DNA from: Archilochus colubris
Taxonomy: Eukaryota > Chordata > Aves > Apodiformes > Trochilidae
NCBI GenBank assembly: GCA_023079485.1
Contig: CM041108.1
Span: forward strand, 186,001-250,000
Reading direction: 5' to 3'
Length of the DNA stretch: 64,000 bases
The translations under genes and the position numbers were made by a program. The notes under the pieces were generated by a model. The model saw nothing but the letters and a program-made list of their open reading frames with translations. It ran no database searches and was not told the origin of the DNA. Position 1 is the first letter of the stretch. Every line of letters starts with the position of its first letter. Of this stretch, positions 26,043-39,629 are shown in pieces.

Positions 26043-29000
26043 CTCTGTTTAGCCCTGTGGAATGGGTTTCATGGGGCATCATCCCCAACCTGTGAGCTCT
26101 GGAGGTCACACGCTGGCCCTCACCTGGTGCAGGGAACTGTAAAATCCACCCACATGTTGGGATGTTCTTTGCCAGACCTCTGGTGCTTCTTAGCAACTTT
26201 GTCAGGGAATGGAACGTTTTCTTCCCAGTTTTCCAAAGGGACTGACTTACCCTGGGATGAAAAAAGACACTGATAGAGGTTCTGAGAGGTCCTTCAGTCT
26301 CTGATTCCCATTAACTTCACTGAAATCTCAACCCCTTACACTGCAGGCTCATGCAATGTTCCTCACCAAAACCCCTTAAATCCTCCTTCTTCTGGGGTTT
26401 ACCCAGCCACCATCTCTGGGTCACCCCCATTCATTCAACCCAGCTGCACCCAAATTCCTTTGGGCCCTCCTGGAATCCCAGTTGCTTCTTGGAGAACCCA
26501 AATACCAACCCAACCACCTCTTCAGGCTCTTTTTGATGATCACAGCAGATCACTGGGGTTAAGGGAGAAGAGAAGCCTGCCAGGTGAGAGCTGTTTGACA
26601 TCACCCAGATGTGGTCCAGGACCACCAGACACCTGTTGAGCCTTCCCAGTGTAATTCCAGGGCAGCTGCTGCCTGAATCCCCCAAGTGCACAAGTGGGAA
26701 CACGAGTTGTTTGGAATCGCTCACCTCCAACATTGTTCTCCAAGAGTATTTGAAAAAAAGGCCCTAATGAAATGTGACTCAGAAAATAACTGACAAGTGC
26801 CAGCCTCACCTTCTTATTGTTTCATCAAAATGGGAAAGACAGTGAAGGAGAAGAGTCAACCTTCTCCCCAAGATCTGCTGCCCCAACTTGCCTGTGACTT
26901 GCTGGCTGAGGGAAATGTTGACACAGGGTTGACATCTCTGCTTGATTTATGAGGAGCTGGAACTGGCTGGGGGTGGGTAGGGGGGGGGGAAAGAAAAATG
27001 AAGCATTATAAATCAATGAGTAACATCCATAACCCTGAAGTGCTTGTTGTAAACAATACAAAACACTGGCCTAATTTTTATAAGTGTAATTTACGATGAG
27101 CAATTCCTTCCAAATGAGAAAATCTGAAAGGAGGAGGAGAAAAGAAAAAAAAAAACAACAAATCAAAACCCAACAAAACCCCGTCCCTTGTTAGAATATC
27201 ATTAATTCAATCAGATGAGAACCCAGCCAGCCATTGTTCTGGATGGTGGAAAGTTTCTCAGGAGCTAATTGCTCTGGTGTGGTGCCTCTCCACGTGCTCT
27301 CGCTCCACCTACCAAAGACCTGTGAGTGGAGAAGGACCATGGCTGGACACCCATCACTTGGTACCCCAGCTAGAAACCTGCTTGAGGGGTGCAGCTGATT
27401 TTATCCCAGCATCTCCCAGGTTTTTTTCTCTCCTGGGACTTCTTTAGAGCCTTTAGCAGATAAATTTGGCCAGCCAATGATCCAGTTTCTTGGGAATAAA
27501 GGTGTCAGGGCAATACCAAGTTGGCTACCTACCCTCAAAACCTGAGCACTGAGGGTGAACAAAGGATGGTAAAAGTGTTTCAAAAGTCAGGAACAGTGCC
27601 CGAACTGGTAGTCAGGGGGTATTTTATAGCTGGAGTTGGAGCCACACCATGGAGGTGACACAAGTAGGACAACACCCATGGTGATGATATAACATAAATC
27701 ACCCTAGAAATCCTGCCTTGGTCCTCACCATCAGCCAAAAAGCCTCCCTCTAATATTCCCCACCTCAAGTGCTCAGAGCTGGTAGATTAAAGCTGGGGAA
27801 AAAAAAAATCACAGAGGAAAAAACCCCTCTGCAAGCTCAGAATGAGCCCTGGCTCCATCCCATATCCCACCCCCAAGATCTTTCAGGGCCAGCAGGAAAC
27901 CAGGAGATGGAGAGAGGGAAAAGGGATGATGGACACCAACCAGAGTCAGAGCATCTTCATCCTTCACACCCAGCTCCAAAACACCTCCTGAGTGGCACCA
28001 CAACCCCCAGCCCTGCTCACAGGAGCCTCTTGGTGCTTCTCCCCAGTGTTCTCTCAGCAGATCTCATCTCTCTCCTGGGCACAGGTTGTCTGGAGGTGAT
28101 TGGTAGATTCCAGAGTGCTCAGGGATGGAAAGCTCAGCATAAATAAATAAATGGATCTAACCAAGATGTAATGAGCCTGTAATTAAGAAGCACAACCCAA
28201 CAGGCAAGCAAAAGGCCAGGGGGTTGCTATAGGAAAGGTTTTAGTGTTGGCACACCCAGGGAGCAGCCCTTTGCTTGCTACCTGCCAACCTTCCCTGCTC
28301 TTCCACCACTGTCATTCCTCCCAAAGGGATGGTAGGGGGAGGATTTGCACGCCAACAAATCAGTGAGGGAAGGAGGGCAAGGAGCTTGCACAGGGATGGG
28401 GCTGGGTATGCAAAGCTGCTGCAGAAACACGACTTAGCCATGAGCTGCTTGGTCATTCCAGCTCCTTGCTAGAGGAGTCACAGCCTCCTTCAGGCTGAAA
28501 ATGCTCCTCAGGTAGAAATTCAGCATCAAGTTTTAGGGGTTGGGCCCTCCCATGCCTGGACAAAAAGACATTTCAAGCGTTTTAGGGTGATCTCTGGTTC
28601 TGGCAGCCCCACAATCAGATGTGAGGTCTGATGAGGCTGAACTAGAGGGCAGAGGGCTCTATAGGTAGGGGTTATCTGAGCTGCTTCTGCATGGTTGCAT
28701 GTGAAAGTCAAAGAGCAAATGGTCAGGATTCAACAAATGAAGATTGAATATGGAGGTGGGGAAAAATATTTAACACATATAATTATTATTAACATATAGA
28801 ATAGGTTAATATTGACATAAAAGAACATGTCATAAAAATAAAAATAAAATTATATTAAGTATAATAATAAATGACATAGTAAAAATAAAAATGTAATAAA
28901 AGTATTAACATATTATATATGTTTTCTATTGGTTTTGATCTGCACTGAACATCTGTTCCTTTCTGCTGCTGGAAAATCAGCCCCTCTGTAATTCCTAGGA

Positions 29001-30044
29001 GCACATATATTGCAATATATTGTATTTCCTACAAACAGCTATGAGTAAATACTTGTGTCAACAGGAAAGAAAACTCTTGGAGTGGATGAAATCACCCTGA
29101 GAATCCCACCAGCAAGTCAGAGGCCATGGCTTTGCCCACATCCATGTACCAGCACCAAAGGAAGGAGCAACTGTAACCTTCAGAGAGTGTAAAAAGGGAA
29201 ATAAATTTTTTTCCCCTATTCCTTGGAGGGGAGGAACTGAGACGGCAAGTTGATTCCCAGCTGCTTTGCAGATTGAGCAACCACATTTGTTTTTCTAGTA
29301 AGCTCTTAAATGCTTTGAAAGAAGTGAAACACCATCCATCTGCAGCATCAGCTTCGAGTCATCAGCTCCAAAGCCACCCTCTCAATTGCACTTACAAACA
29401 GCTTCTTCCCCACAAAGAAGGAGGAGGAATCCCCAAGATCCCTGGTCCATTGTAGGGCAGAGATGATATGCCATGGAGGAACCACTCTGACCAGGAGACC
29501 TGAAGGAAACAACCCCAGATGGCACCAGCAATGCTGTAGCACGAGTGGGGAAAAAAAAAAAAAAAAGGAAAACTCTGCTGCAAGAGATGCTGGAGTGGGG
29601 TCACATCCCCTGGTGCTCTGCAAAAGGGGCAAGGAGGAACCCATCTAATGAAACCAAAGCATGGTGAGATGCTGCAGCCTTTGCACCACCTTGCAAAGCC
29701 TTGAGTTCATCTTCTCAGCAGTGGTAGGATGGGGAGTGGGCAGAGGGAGCAGAGGAATGACAGAGAAATGGGCAGAGGACCAGGGAACATGGGCTATGTG
29801 AAGAAACTCACATCCACCCCCACCCCCCAGAGTCAGACCTTGAACCTGTAAAAAACTCACAGGCACAACCTGCCCAAAAGATGAGCTCTGCCATTCCAAG
29901 ATCATGAAAATCTTTGCTGCCATTGCAAAGATTGAAAGGAGAACCACAAAACCTAGGAGGTCCAACAGCTTAGTGGCCTCTGTGGCTCCAGCATGCCACT
30001 GGTGGAGGACAGCAAGAGGACCCCCAGGTCAACATTTCCTGCAG
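26043..30044. other. Intergenic, no gene seen
   Basis: Unique sequence. AT-rich patches at 26995-27120 and 27180-27260 contain ATTAATTC and TTACGATGAG-like motifs and could be conserved. A very AT-rich block is at 28760-28930. A poly(A) run lies at 29549-29566. No exon was recognised. Confidence 0.4.
28760..28930. repeat. Very AT-rich block
   Basis: About 170 bp with few G or C, made of interspersed ATAAAA, TAATAT and AATAAT units rather than one clean repeat. A decayed microsatellite or scaffold-attachment-like DNA would both fit. Confidence 0.65.
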
Positions 30045-30108
30045 GCGGTTTGGACGGGGTGACCTTTAGAGGTCCCTTCCAACCAAATTATTCTGTGATT
30101 CTATGAAC
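30045..30108 (+). mobile_element. CR1 LINE 3' tail fragment
   Basis: The run ggggtgacctttagaggtcc followed by cttccaaccaaattattctg and tgattctatga, with about one and a half octamers retained. Confidence 0.85.
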
Positions 30109-30761
30109 ATCTAAACCAGGTTCATGGTGGCCTCCATGGCCATGTGCATCTTTGACCCATCACCAGGCTCTTGGCTACGGTCCTCCTTGCCAGGCATCTT
30201 CCCACATGGGCCTTGGGTCTCACCTACCCAAACAAGGCTGGTTTTGGCCCAGGAGGCTGAATATCTTGATTGCCAGTATCTAATCTTAACTGGGGATCCA
30301 GAAAACCACCTATCTTTGGAATTGCTTAATCAGGTGCTCAGTGTGTGAAGGATTATCACTGCCTCTAATTAAACACAGAGCTACACGGGGGCAGATAAGG
30401 ATCCTGTGCCAACTGATGAGGAGAAAGGTAATTGAGATTTAAGCTTCTGCCTTGCCAGCTTCTCACCTAGATCATCACAAACTGTCTCAACACGTGGGCC
30501 TGGAGAGAGGAGAGCTTGGAAAGAGGGAAGGGAGAAGGGGGGAAAGCAGCTCTGGGCACATCACTCACCCCTGCCTTCTTTCTTCCAGCTCCTCTGTTTC
30601 CATAAAATCCCCAGGAAGCCCTGGAGTGGAATCAGAGCAAAAGGAACAATTAAGCCCCAGGGTGTAAGTGACAGAGCACCATGGAAGAACAATTAAGCTC
30701 TGAGATCTTTCATCCAGCCCCATAGCAGACTTGAGGTGGCAGGTGAGGGGTGACACAGAGG

Positions 30762-30895
30762 ACAATCCCTTGAAATGTTCAAGGACAGCTTGGATGGGAT
30801 TTGGAGCAACCTGGGCTGGTGGGAGGTGTCCTTACTCATGGCAGATGATCTTGAAGGTTCTTCACATCCAAACCATCCCAGGATTCCATAATAAA
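30762..30895 (+). mobile_element. CR1 LINE 3' UTR fragment
   Basis: It carries gaaatgttcaaggacagctt, ggatgggatttggagcaacc, tgggctggtgggaggtgtcc, and a tail with gatgatcttgaaggttcttc. This is the classic CR1 3' UTR class in birds. Confidence 0.9.
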
Positions 30896-33719
30896 TCCTG
30901 CCTCCAGCAGCCCCAGATCCTTGCTTCTGCTCCTGGGACAAAAAAATCTCCTTTGTGATGTTGCAAACAGCTCAAGCTGCCAGGAAGAGGTTTAGCATCC
31001 CTTCTGCTCAGTGCTGAGAGGGGGAAAGCCACAGGGACCTCATCTGATTTATTTTGCTGCTTGGCTGGCTGGGAGCAAACAAGAAAAAGGGAAGGGAAAA
31101 GAGCAGGAAAAGGGAGGAGAATATAAATGAGGACAGTAACCCCAGCATGACATTTCTGCTACAAAATTACCTCCATTTCCAGCATTGCTCAGCTCCTGGC
31201 AGAAAGGATTTGGTTTTTTTCTTCACCACTTCCTAGGGTTACACAAGCATCAACAACACTGCTACTTATTAAGGTGGAACCCATCAAGCCCAACTCATAA
31301 ACCTTGTGCCAAGCACTAAAAAAGAAAACAGGGACCCAAAGAAGTGAATGTGTCTCAGGAGAGAACATGTAGCAAACCAACAGCCTTGGAGAGAGAGGAG
31401 AGAGGCTGCAGTGATGAAAAGAGAAAGGCAGTGACTGCACATAATTATTCTCCAGTCCTTTGTGACAAAAAAATAAAATCAAATCAGAAAATGTGTTTGG
31501 AATAACAAAGAGAGCAGCAGGAATCCAGGAGAGAGCCTGAAACTTTTTTTCTCCCAAGCCCTGTATTCTCTACATCTCCTGAATCCCAATCAACCCATCC
31601 TAATGACAGCATCCAGTTCCAGCACCATAAATCAAGGTGGGCAGAGAGAACCTGAGAGAAAAGCCCCATTCAGGTATAGGATGCTTTTGGCCAGCCTATC
31701 CCCCTCAAAGCCATCTTGGAAGTCAGAGGATTGTTCACCTTTTCCTCACCCAAGGGTGCAAAAAGAAGCAGCAAATAACAGATTTAAGGAGCAAGGAAAT
31801 GGATACAAGTCCCCTTGGCAAGCCAAGCAGTAAGCAAGCACCAGGCTTTGTGCTCACCAACACATCAAGACATGAAACAAAGGCATAACAGAAGAGGGAG
31901 AAAAAATATTTATTTGCCTTTTATGTATTTGTTGTTAGGTTGGGTTTTTTTCTAGACTCCTTTTCGCTTTCAGCCAAATAATATTTAACCTGTGGGGCTT
32001 TGAGAGTCATCTACAAACCACACAAAGTCTGTTTGTTCCCATTCTCCTCCAGGGCAGGAGGACCAGTGGAGCAGCTCTGAAGAACCAGGCTGAAAATCAA
32101 CAACCCAGCTCCACTACTTAAAAGGCAGAAGAGAGCATGAAGAGAGACAGAAGAGCAAAGAAAATCTCTGATTCACTGGGAGGACCTCATCCTCTACATC
32201 CCCTCCACACTAATTGGGTAGAGCAGAGCATCCCTGCTGACCCAAAAGGACCCACATCACCCTCAGACCCCACTCCTGAGCCCCCAGCTGCCATTTAAAC
32301 CATCAGCAGGATTTCACTTGCACACCAAATTCCAAGTTGTTTTTGTTTTGTTTTGTTTTTTTAAGGCTGGATGCTAAGCCCTGTTAAATTGCAACAATCT
32401 GCAAGAAATGTTGAGTGATGACGTTGTCTCCTTCCAACCAATGCATTTAGGACACGATAAATTGAGTCTGAACTTCAAACTTCCTCCCACGGGGAGCTCT
32501 GTGAGCCAAAAAGCACTTTTAAGACAAATTCAGAGGGGTGTAATGGATATGTGACTAAAGCAGTGGGTTTTTAGGTAAGCCTTAATCCTTAATAAATTAG
32601 AGATAATTTGTATGTAAAAGGACCATAAAGAGGATCTGGATATTTTTAATCATTAAATGGCTGAGAGAAGAGGGAAGAGGAGATGAAAAGACCAATTAGA
32701 TATAAATTTAAATATGAGACTGGCTTAGCATCCCCTAAAAAGACTCATTTTATTTTGGGAAATGTTGGCCTGGTGGAATTGAAATGCTCTGTGGGAAGAG
32801 GACAATTTTTTAAAGCATGGGAGAGTTTGGAGGTGGACAGAAGGAAACAACCAGTTTTGACTGGATGCTTTTCCCTTTTGTGGGGGGGAAAAATATATTA
32901 CGGTATGGAACTTGAGCATCTTGAAGCACTATGGATTGATGTTTTTCAAAATTTGAGACATTTTCTCTCTAAAAGTTTTGTAGCCAGTGGTTTCCTCAGA
33001 AAAAAAATTATCAACAATGAAAAAGGAACCTTTTGGTGAGAAACAAAAAGGCTGTAAACATTGAGCTTATTTTTTTTTCTTAAAAAGGATGTTTTATCTT
33101 TATTTCTTAGTTAAGTTGTTCAATACTTCTCCAATGCAACAGATAGTATTTAACCCAGACTTTCAGCCTTCTTATACCAAATGGGATGCTTAGAGCATGG
33201 AGGGATGTGGTCAAGCAAAGGTTTTCCATCATTAATCCCCCCCCCCAAGTCCCTCTGCACAATGGGGGATTTACTGTAACCTGCCCAGAATGGCCCGAAA
33301 GGGTCTGCAGGATTTGGGATGTGCCACTCAACTGGACTTTTCACCCTCAGCATCCCATTTTTGGTCCTCTGAGGGCTTTGCCTAGCTTCCTGCATTCCAA
33401 ACCTCAGGTACCACCAATGCCTTGTGGTCGAGCAAAAGAAACCTTGCTCAGAGCCATCGACCTCATCCCATCCAGGAAAACAAACACAGAATTTGTCCCA
33501 GCACCAGACTTTGCCCCGTTTGGATGCAGTCTCACTCTCCTTAAGATCACTTTAAAATCTGACCCTTCCTTGATGCCTCATAAATCCCTTTTCCACTCCC
33601 AGGCTGCTCCTCCTGTGACTGCAAACCAAAACCAGGAGGGAGCCCCCAACCCACATGGGCTGGGAGGAAGGGCAGATCCACCCTCCCCCTCTCCACATCT
33701 CATCTTTCACGACCCTCTG
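30896..33719. other. Intergenic, no gene seen
   Basis: Unique sequence. The stretch 32380-32670 is AT-rich with scattered CpG (gatgacgttg, gacacgataaattgag) and TAAT motifs, and could be a conserved element. An open frame at 32683-33039 and another at 33186-33737 lack any recognised domain. A C9 run is near 33239-33247. Confidence 0.4.
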
Positions 33720-34060
33720 GTACATTTTAGCAGGTGATGGATCCAGCGGGCAGCTAATTCTGCCTGCTGGTTAATTAATCCAGCGTTACAAGAGCCTAAT
33801 GACCCTCCTTAATCCCCCTGCAATAACACTGCATGCCACGGGCACCTGTTGGGGTGCAACCAGGGTACTGGGGATGGTGGGAGCTACTGGTTATTAGTGT
33901 CATCCCCACCACTGATGTTTTATTAGCCACCATTTGATACCTCGTCCACTCGATCCGGGCCCCAAATATTGGTTTACAACATTAATTAAAAGCATTGAGG
34001 CCAAGGGCTCGGCTGGCAAGCTGGGATTTACGGGTTGTGTTTAATCACCTGACAAATGTG
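33720..34060. promoter_or_regulatory. Candidate conserved noncoding element rich in TAATCC/TTAATTAA motifs
   Basis: The stretch holds ggttaattaatccagcgtta, cctaatgaccctccttaatc, ggttattagtg, gttttattagcc, cattaattaaaagc and gtttaatcacctg, plus clustered CpG (cctcgtccactcgatccggg). Several TAATCC and TAATTA cores within 340 bp and no repeats suggest a homeodomain-bound element. Not tested for conservation. Confidence 0.4.
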
Positions 34061-34289
34061 ATTTCCCACAGCTACCTGGTGGGTACCCTGAGAGTTTAAA
34101 TGAGTTAACATTGGGTGGCTTTAATGTGTCTTGCTGAGGGAAGAGGGAGAGCTTCTCATGAACTCCAGCCACCCACCAAAAATGAAAAAAAAAAAAAAAT
34201 GTAAAAAAAGAAGTCAGATATTTCAGGCATCTCAGCTGCAAACAAGATAATGTGACCTGGGCAGAGTCAGAGAGCAGCTGTTGGTAGAG

Positions 34290-34410
34290 CACTGCTTTCT
34301 TAGTGACTTTTCGTGGAAGATTTAACTAATTAGTTGAGCAAGCTCTCAATAAACGAGGCACTATGTTATTCTCAGCTTTAATTACACGGGAGTCCTGGCA
34401 GTCCATTCAG
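34290..34410. promoter_or_regulatory. Candidate conserved noncoding element
   Basis: AT-rich unique sequence with gatttaactaattagttgag, aataaacgaggc and ctttaattacacggga: TAATTA cores in both orientations with isolated CpG. It lies 230 bp from the previous candidate, separated by an A-run, and may be part of the same element. Confidence 0.3.
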
Positions 34411-37400
34411 GGGCTGGGAGTCAGAACATGTGCTGAAGGGTTTTGCTGAATTAGGGGCCATAGAAATACACATCTCCTGTGAGCACCTAGGAAGCTGCTC
34501 TGATATTAAATTCATTCACTCAGTGGTTCTGAGAGATTTGCAGCTGGGGAAAGACACATCCAGAAAAAGAAAGAGGACAGGTAAGAGGAGGGAAAAAAAG
34601 AGCTGGAGACTGGCACCTCCTTTTATTGCTTCCATTCTCTTTGGCAGGATAAAATGCATGCTTGGGTTGAGGGACAGTTTCTTTTGGACAGTTTCTTCCA
34701 GGGAAGGCCTTTGAGGGCCCTCAAGGATGGACAACTTTGCCAGCTTTGTCCCTTCTGCATCACAATAACCATCTCCTCCTTCTCCTTCCTCCCACCTTGT
34801 CCCCACCACAGGCTCCATGCTCTCCCAGTCACCACCTCTCCCCCACCAGTGTTGCTTCTGACCATCTCCAGGTCTCATCCTCCTCTTCCACCACACCAGT
34901 TTGAAGTCCAGATCTCTCTCTCCTCCCCCCAAACCCCAACATTCTTCTTTCCAGTGTGGCCTCCTCCATCTCAGACCCTATTTGCTCCTTCTAATTGGCA
35001 CCCACCTCTCTCCTTTCCTGGAAACCTTGGGATCTCCTCAGGGAAAGCAGGACATCACCAGCTTCATAACTCTTTCCTTTCCATCCCCAGCTGTAGGGAT
35101 ACTGAACTCTTCTCTTTTTTTTGGAGATGTTGTGTCTTAAAACCAGCCAGGACAGGAGTACTGGGTTTTACTTACCACTCCAGATATTTTCTCTTCCATC
35201 TCCTACTTCCAAAGGTCTCCTTTATGCCATGATACTCTCTGGTCCCTCCTCCAGCACATCTCCTAGAGCTTCTCCCCTTTCTTCTCAAAACCTCTCCCAT
35301 TTTGCCCTCCACCAAATGACTTTTCCAGCAGTTCCTCCCCTCCCCTTTACCTCCAGCTGCTCTCAGCCTCTCACTGACCTCCTCTCCTTGGTTTTTCCCA
35401 GTGATTCCCCCAGTAGCACCAGCCTGCCCTAATATATCCTTCTTGCCCTTTCCACCTCCCACCCACCCCCAGCTGTTTCTCATGAAAAAAACCATCATCA
35501 AATACCTTTTTTTGGCTCTTTTTTCCCCCCTTCTGTCCAGTTTGCTTTTTGCCACTTGCCCTCCCTTCTCCTTACATGGAATATTTCAGTCCCATGGCAT
35601 CCCCAAACAAAGAGGGTCAAGTTTTCAGGTGGACAAATTCTTAAAAAAAAAAAAACCACAAACCAAATGTCTCCTGCACACACGTTACCAGATTGATTCC
35701 CAGCTGCTCTGTTTATGTAACCTTGAAGATATTTCATACAATCCTTTAGTTTTGACAGCTTAAGACTTGTTATGAACCTAATATTTTAAAAGGAAAATAA
35801 CTCAGAGGTACAAAAGATTGTTACAGATCACCCGGGCAATCTGTGCAGGGAGGAACACTGAGAAGCAAAATGTGTATTTTTTTATTAAAGGATTTTTTTT
35901 TCCCCTGGATTACCTTGACTTCAACTCAGGAGATGTTTGAGTAAAGTAAACTCACTCCCTTTCCAATGTTATGGCCTTTAGGAAGTTGCAAACCACCACA
36001 CATGGATACGCACTTATTGTCTTTCTACCTGGCATTTCGCTGTGAATAAAAGGCTCTGGGCCAAAACCAACCAGATAAAATCTTTCAGGAACTTTTACAA
36101 TGTCACATACTTGTGCAAATTGCCAGCATGTTTATAGCAACAGGCACCACAACAGCCCTCTAGGCTTTCAATTAAGCCAGGCAGCTCCAGCAACCTCCTC
36201 CCTCTGTTTATGTGCACAGATTTGCATGTGGCATCACCCGGCCAAAGCACGTAGGTGCTTGGGATGGGGAGGGAGGCGGGGGAAAATCACTGCTTCCCAC
36301 TCACCCCCCTGGCCTTTAGACCCCAAAAAATGGACCACAGACACATCTGCAGGAACCCATTGGGCTGGTGCAAAGGGATGGAGTCACAAATCCGATGTGA
36401 GGATTTGGGGAGGGGGCTTTTTGTAGCAAGAGCTTGAGCTGCTGCTTCACCAATTCCTGACTGTCTGGATGAAGGAGGTGGAACAGGAGTTCATCATCTT
36501 GCTGTCAACTGTCAAAGACCTGGAAATCCTGGAGGGTAGGATCCAGCAGGAGAAGGAAATACCATTATGCCTGTGTGTAGCCGTCTTGTTGAGAACTTGC
36601 CTCATATTGGAGATGGAGAAATTTCCTTCTGAGTTAAGGTACAGGGAAAAAGTGATTCTTATTCTTATTCCTCCACAAAAGTTGTTCTAGAATAACTAAT
36701 CTGATAAATACCCAAAGGTGGGTTACTTCAGGGTATTGGGAGGATGGTGTATGGTGATTTTTAGGGCTTATTTCTAGGCCTGTTGTTGCCTGTTTTGAAT
36801 TCATGGGCTTGCATCTACCTGGGCCAGACAGAAATATAAATTACATCTGTAGGGATAAGATGGACGTGGTTAATTTCAGTTCTCATTCAGAGAGAAAGAG
36901 GATGGAAGGGTAAGGCCAAGAGATCTTTAACCCTCCAAACTTTCAGTGGGATTTTCCCCAATATATTGATTTCTTCAGCTTGCTTTCAGGTTTCCATTTC
37001 TCAGTGGAAATCGAGTTTCTTCCTCAGGGGACCAATCTTTTCCCCTTTGCACCCTTTGGCAAGGCAGGAGGTGCCACCCTCAGCAGGCAGGGGTGAGGAC
37101 TACCCATGGAGATGTCTATCCACAGGTAAAATGAGTCCCCTGGGGCAGGGCAGGGTGATGGAGAGCTTCAAAAAGGGATGGGAAAGTGTCCAGACTCCTG
37201 CAGAGGGGAGCCTGGGAAAGACAAGGGTGATTTATTGCATTAAATCCCACAAATAAAAATAAATAGGTGACTCAAGCATGTGCTTGCCTTAGCAGGGGTC
37301 AGGGAGACACGTCCCTCTTCTCACCTGGTGGAAAACAGCCCTGGGGGATCCTCCCAGGATCCAGTTACCCATCTGGGGAACATCACTTTAAGCCAACATC

Positions 37401-39580
37401 TTTTCTTTCCCAGTCCCTTGGGATTCCAGATGAACAATCAAAGGGGGTGAAAAGGGGGAAGCTCCACCCAGGTTTGTGCTGCACGGGGGTAAGAGGAGCC
37501 TCATCAAGTGACAGTGAAACCAGCCCGAGGCACAGCCAGGACCCATGGGTGCCTACCTAGTCCTGAGTTGTGATTAATTACCATGGGATCATTTTGTTTC
37601 CCTCTCCAGTGGGTTTAACTACACCCAGCAGCTGGTGGTAGCCAAGAGGGAAGGTGACAAACTGCCCCAGCTTCCAGCTCCTCTCCTGCTGAAAACACCT
37701 TTGCAAATAGGTACATTTTGAAAGGCTGGGTGGAATGGGATTGAAATTATAGTTAAGGGGGGGACCCGGGCTCTACACATGCAGCTCAGCCACAGAACTG
37801 CCCTGAAAAGAAGAAATAATTCACTCCATCACCTTGAGATGGGCTCGGTGTGGGGGAGAAAGGAGAAAGTGCCCACTGCCCACTCACCAAACCCTGCTCT
37901 CTTTACTCAGAGGAAACTTTGCTCTTGCCACCCACAGGAATTTGAGAACCCCTGACTCATCTCCCTGGGTAATGAGCTCAGCTGTGCAGTGATGAGATTT
38001 TTGAATACAATACAGGTTGCCACCTGAGCTCTCCACTCATAGAAAGGACTCCTTCAGACTTTCCCTACTTACCCCAAGAGGTGGGGATGTCCTGATTTAT
38101 TTCCATCTCCACCTCTCTGGGGAACAGAGGCTCTCAGGAGGCCTTGTGCCTCCTAGAGCCAGGGGGGTTTGGATAACCATCACCTATCCTTGAAACACAG
38201 CCAAAAAAAAAAAAAAAATCTCAGAGGAGCTGGCAAAGCCCTCATGTTGGGCTGACCAAGGGGGAACCAAGAGGTCTGGTCTGTGATCAGCCCCATCCTG
38301 AGATGTTTCACTTGTTCCTGGCTCTCTTCTTGCTGCTCTGTTCCCAGCTCCATCTGGGTGGTGGAGGACAGAGAGAGAGGGTTTAACACCTGCATCCACC
38401 TCCTGTATTCTGCAGCTGCTGTTGCAGGGCAGGACTGGGCAATGAATCATGGAGCCCTCTGGATATTGGACAAGAATATCATTCCCAGAGGGACTTTTGA
38501 GGCTCAGCTTGAAGTTTAGGGTCTCTCAGCTCTGTGGTTGAGTTGTGGTTTGTTTCCTATTTTTCTTCACATTACCCCTTTGGGCTCAGGGTTCCAATTA
38601 CTCCTTTTCATTCCTTTTTTTTCTTTAATGATTCGGAAATATTTGAGTGACAGATCTTTTATTAAAACCTCGTTATCAGAAAGCATCCAAGAAGGGGCAG
38701 GGTTCGTGCTTCACTCAGGGTTTCCATGCCTCAGGGAGAGCAAAGCTCTTCCTGGCTCTTCCCTGGCCTCTGAGGAGCAGAGCTTTGGTATTCAGGCTTG
38801 GGTAAAGAAGAGAGACCAACCTGATTGTCCTAGACAGTCAGGAGAAAAATAAATGCCCACCACACCAGAGAAGTGAAGTGGGGAGCTATGGGAGACACTT
38901 TCAAGAGCCTCTTCCCATCCCACTCCTGATAGGAAAGGAACAATCCAGGGGATGAGGTGGGCAGCTGGTGATGTTACTCACCTGGTTCCTTGTCCACCTG
39001 GGGACACGAAGCAGTTGTGTCCTCTCCTCCTGCAAAATGCTTCAGGCACCCAAGGGAAGTCCAGTGGTGGCCATGCCTGAGACCCTTCTTTTGGAGCTCA
39101 GCTTTGCACAACCCCTTTTTCCTTGCTTCACCTTCTCTCCTTCTCCTTTGCCCATTGAGACTTTGAGTTCCCCCAAACACAAAGCCTGTAAATAGCCCAT
39201 CACTTGCTGGTGCATCATGTCTCCTGACACAGGCCACGGCCCATTAAGGTCCATATGGATTATTTATTCTATGGGAGGTGAAATTAACTGCTCATGGAAC
39301 TGATGGAAAATTAGTTTTTGCCCATCCATCATTTCCCCCCTCTCCCCCCCACTGCATCTGATTTCTTTAAGGTTTGCTGTAAAATGATAGTTGGAGCATT
39401 GGAGCCACAACCTGAAATAATTTGTTTAATTCTTGGGTTCCTGCTCACCTTGTCAAAGCTCTACCACCTTCTGCAGATGATTTTGGCTGCAGTTTCCAAG
39501 AAACTGGGGTGAGAAGAGTTCCATCCCCCAGCCACCCTCCCCAGCTGACCTCACCCAGGGATTTGGGGATTTTGGGATGG
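34411..39580. other. Intergenic, no gene seen
   Basis: A long pyrimidine-rich tract at 34740-35480 (C and T runs, few purines) keeps frames open without encoding a recognisable protein. The stretch 35690-36130 is AT-rich unique sequence with scattered CpG and may be conserved. T and A runs are at 35641-35653 and 38202-38218. No splice-bounded exon was recognised. Confidence 0.4.
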
Positions 39581-39581
39581 T

Positions 39582-39629
39582 GGGACCAAGTACAGGATGG
39601 ATGCTGGGACCAAGTACAGGATGGATGCT
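39582..39629. repeat. 24-bp tandem duplication
   Basis: Two adjacent identical copies of gggaccaagtacaggatgga plus tgct. Confidence 0.85.

Noticed and set aside
32683..33039. 118-codon open frame on the plus strand
   Set aside because: Mixed composition that looks protein-like at first, but no family, no splice sites and no neighbouring exons.
33186..33737. 183-codon open frame on the plus strand
   Set aside because: No recognised motif, and it runs into the candidate noncoding element; likely chance.
34654..35232. 192-codon open frame on the plus strand
   Set aside because: It lies in a pyrimidine-rich tract where stop codons are rare; Ser/Pro/Leu-rich composition, no domain and no splice structure.
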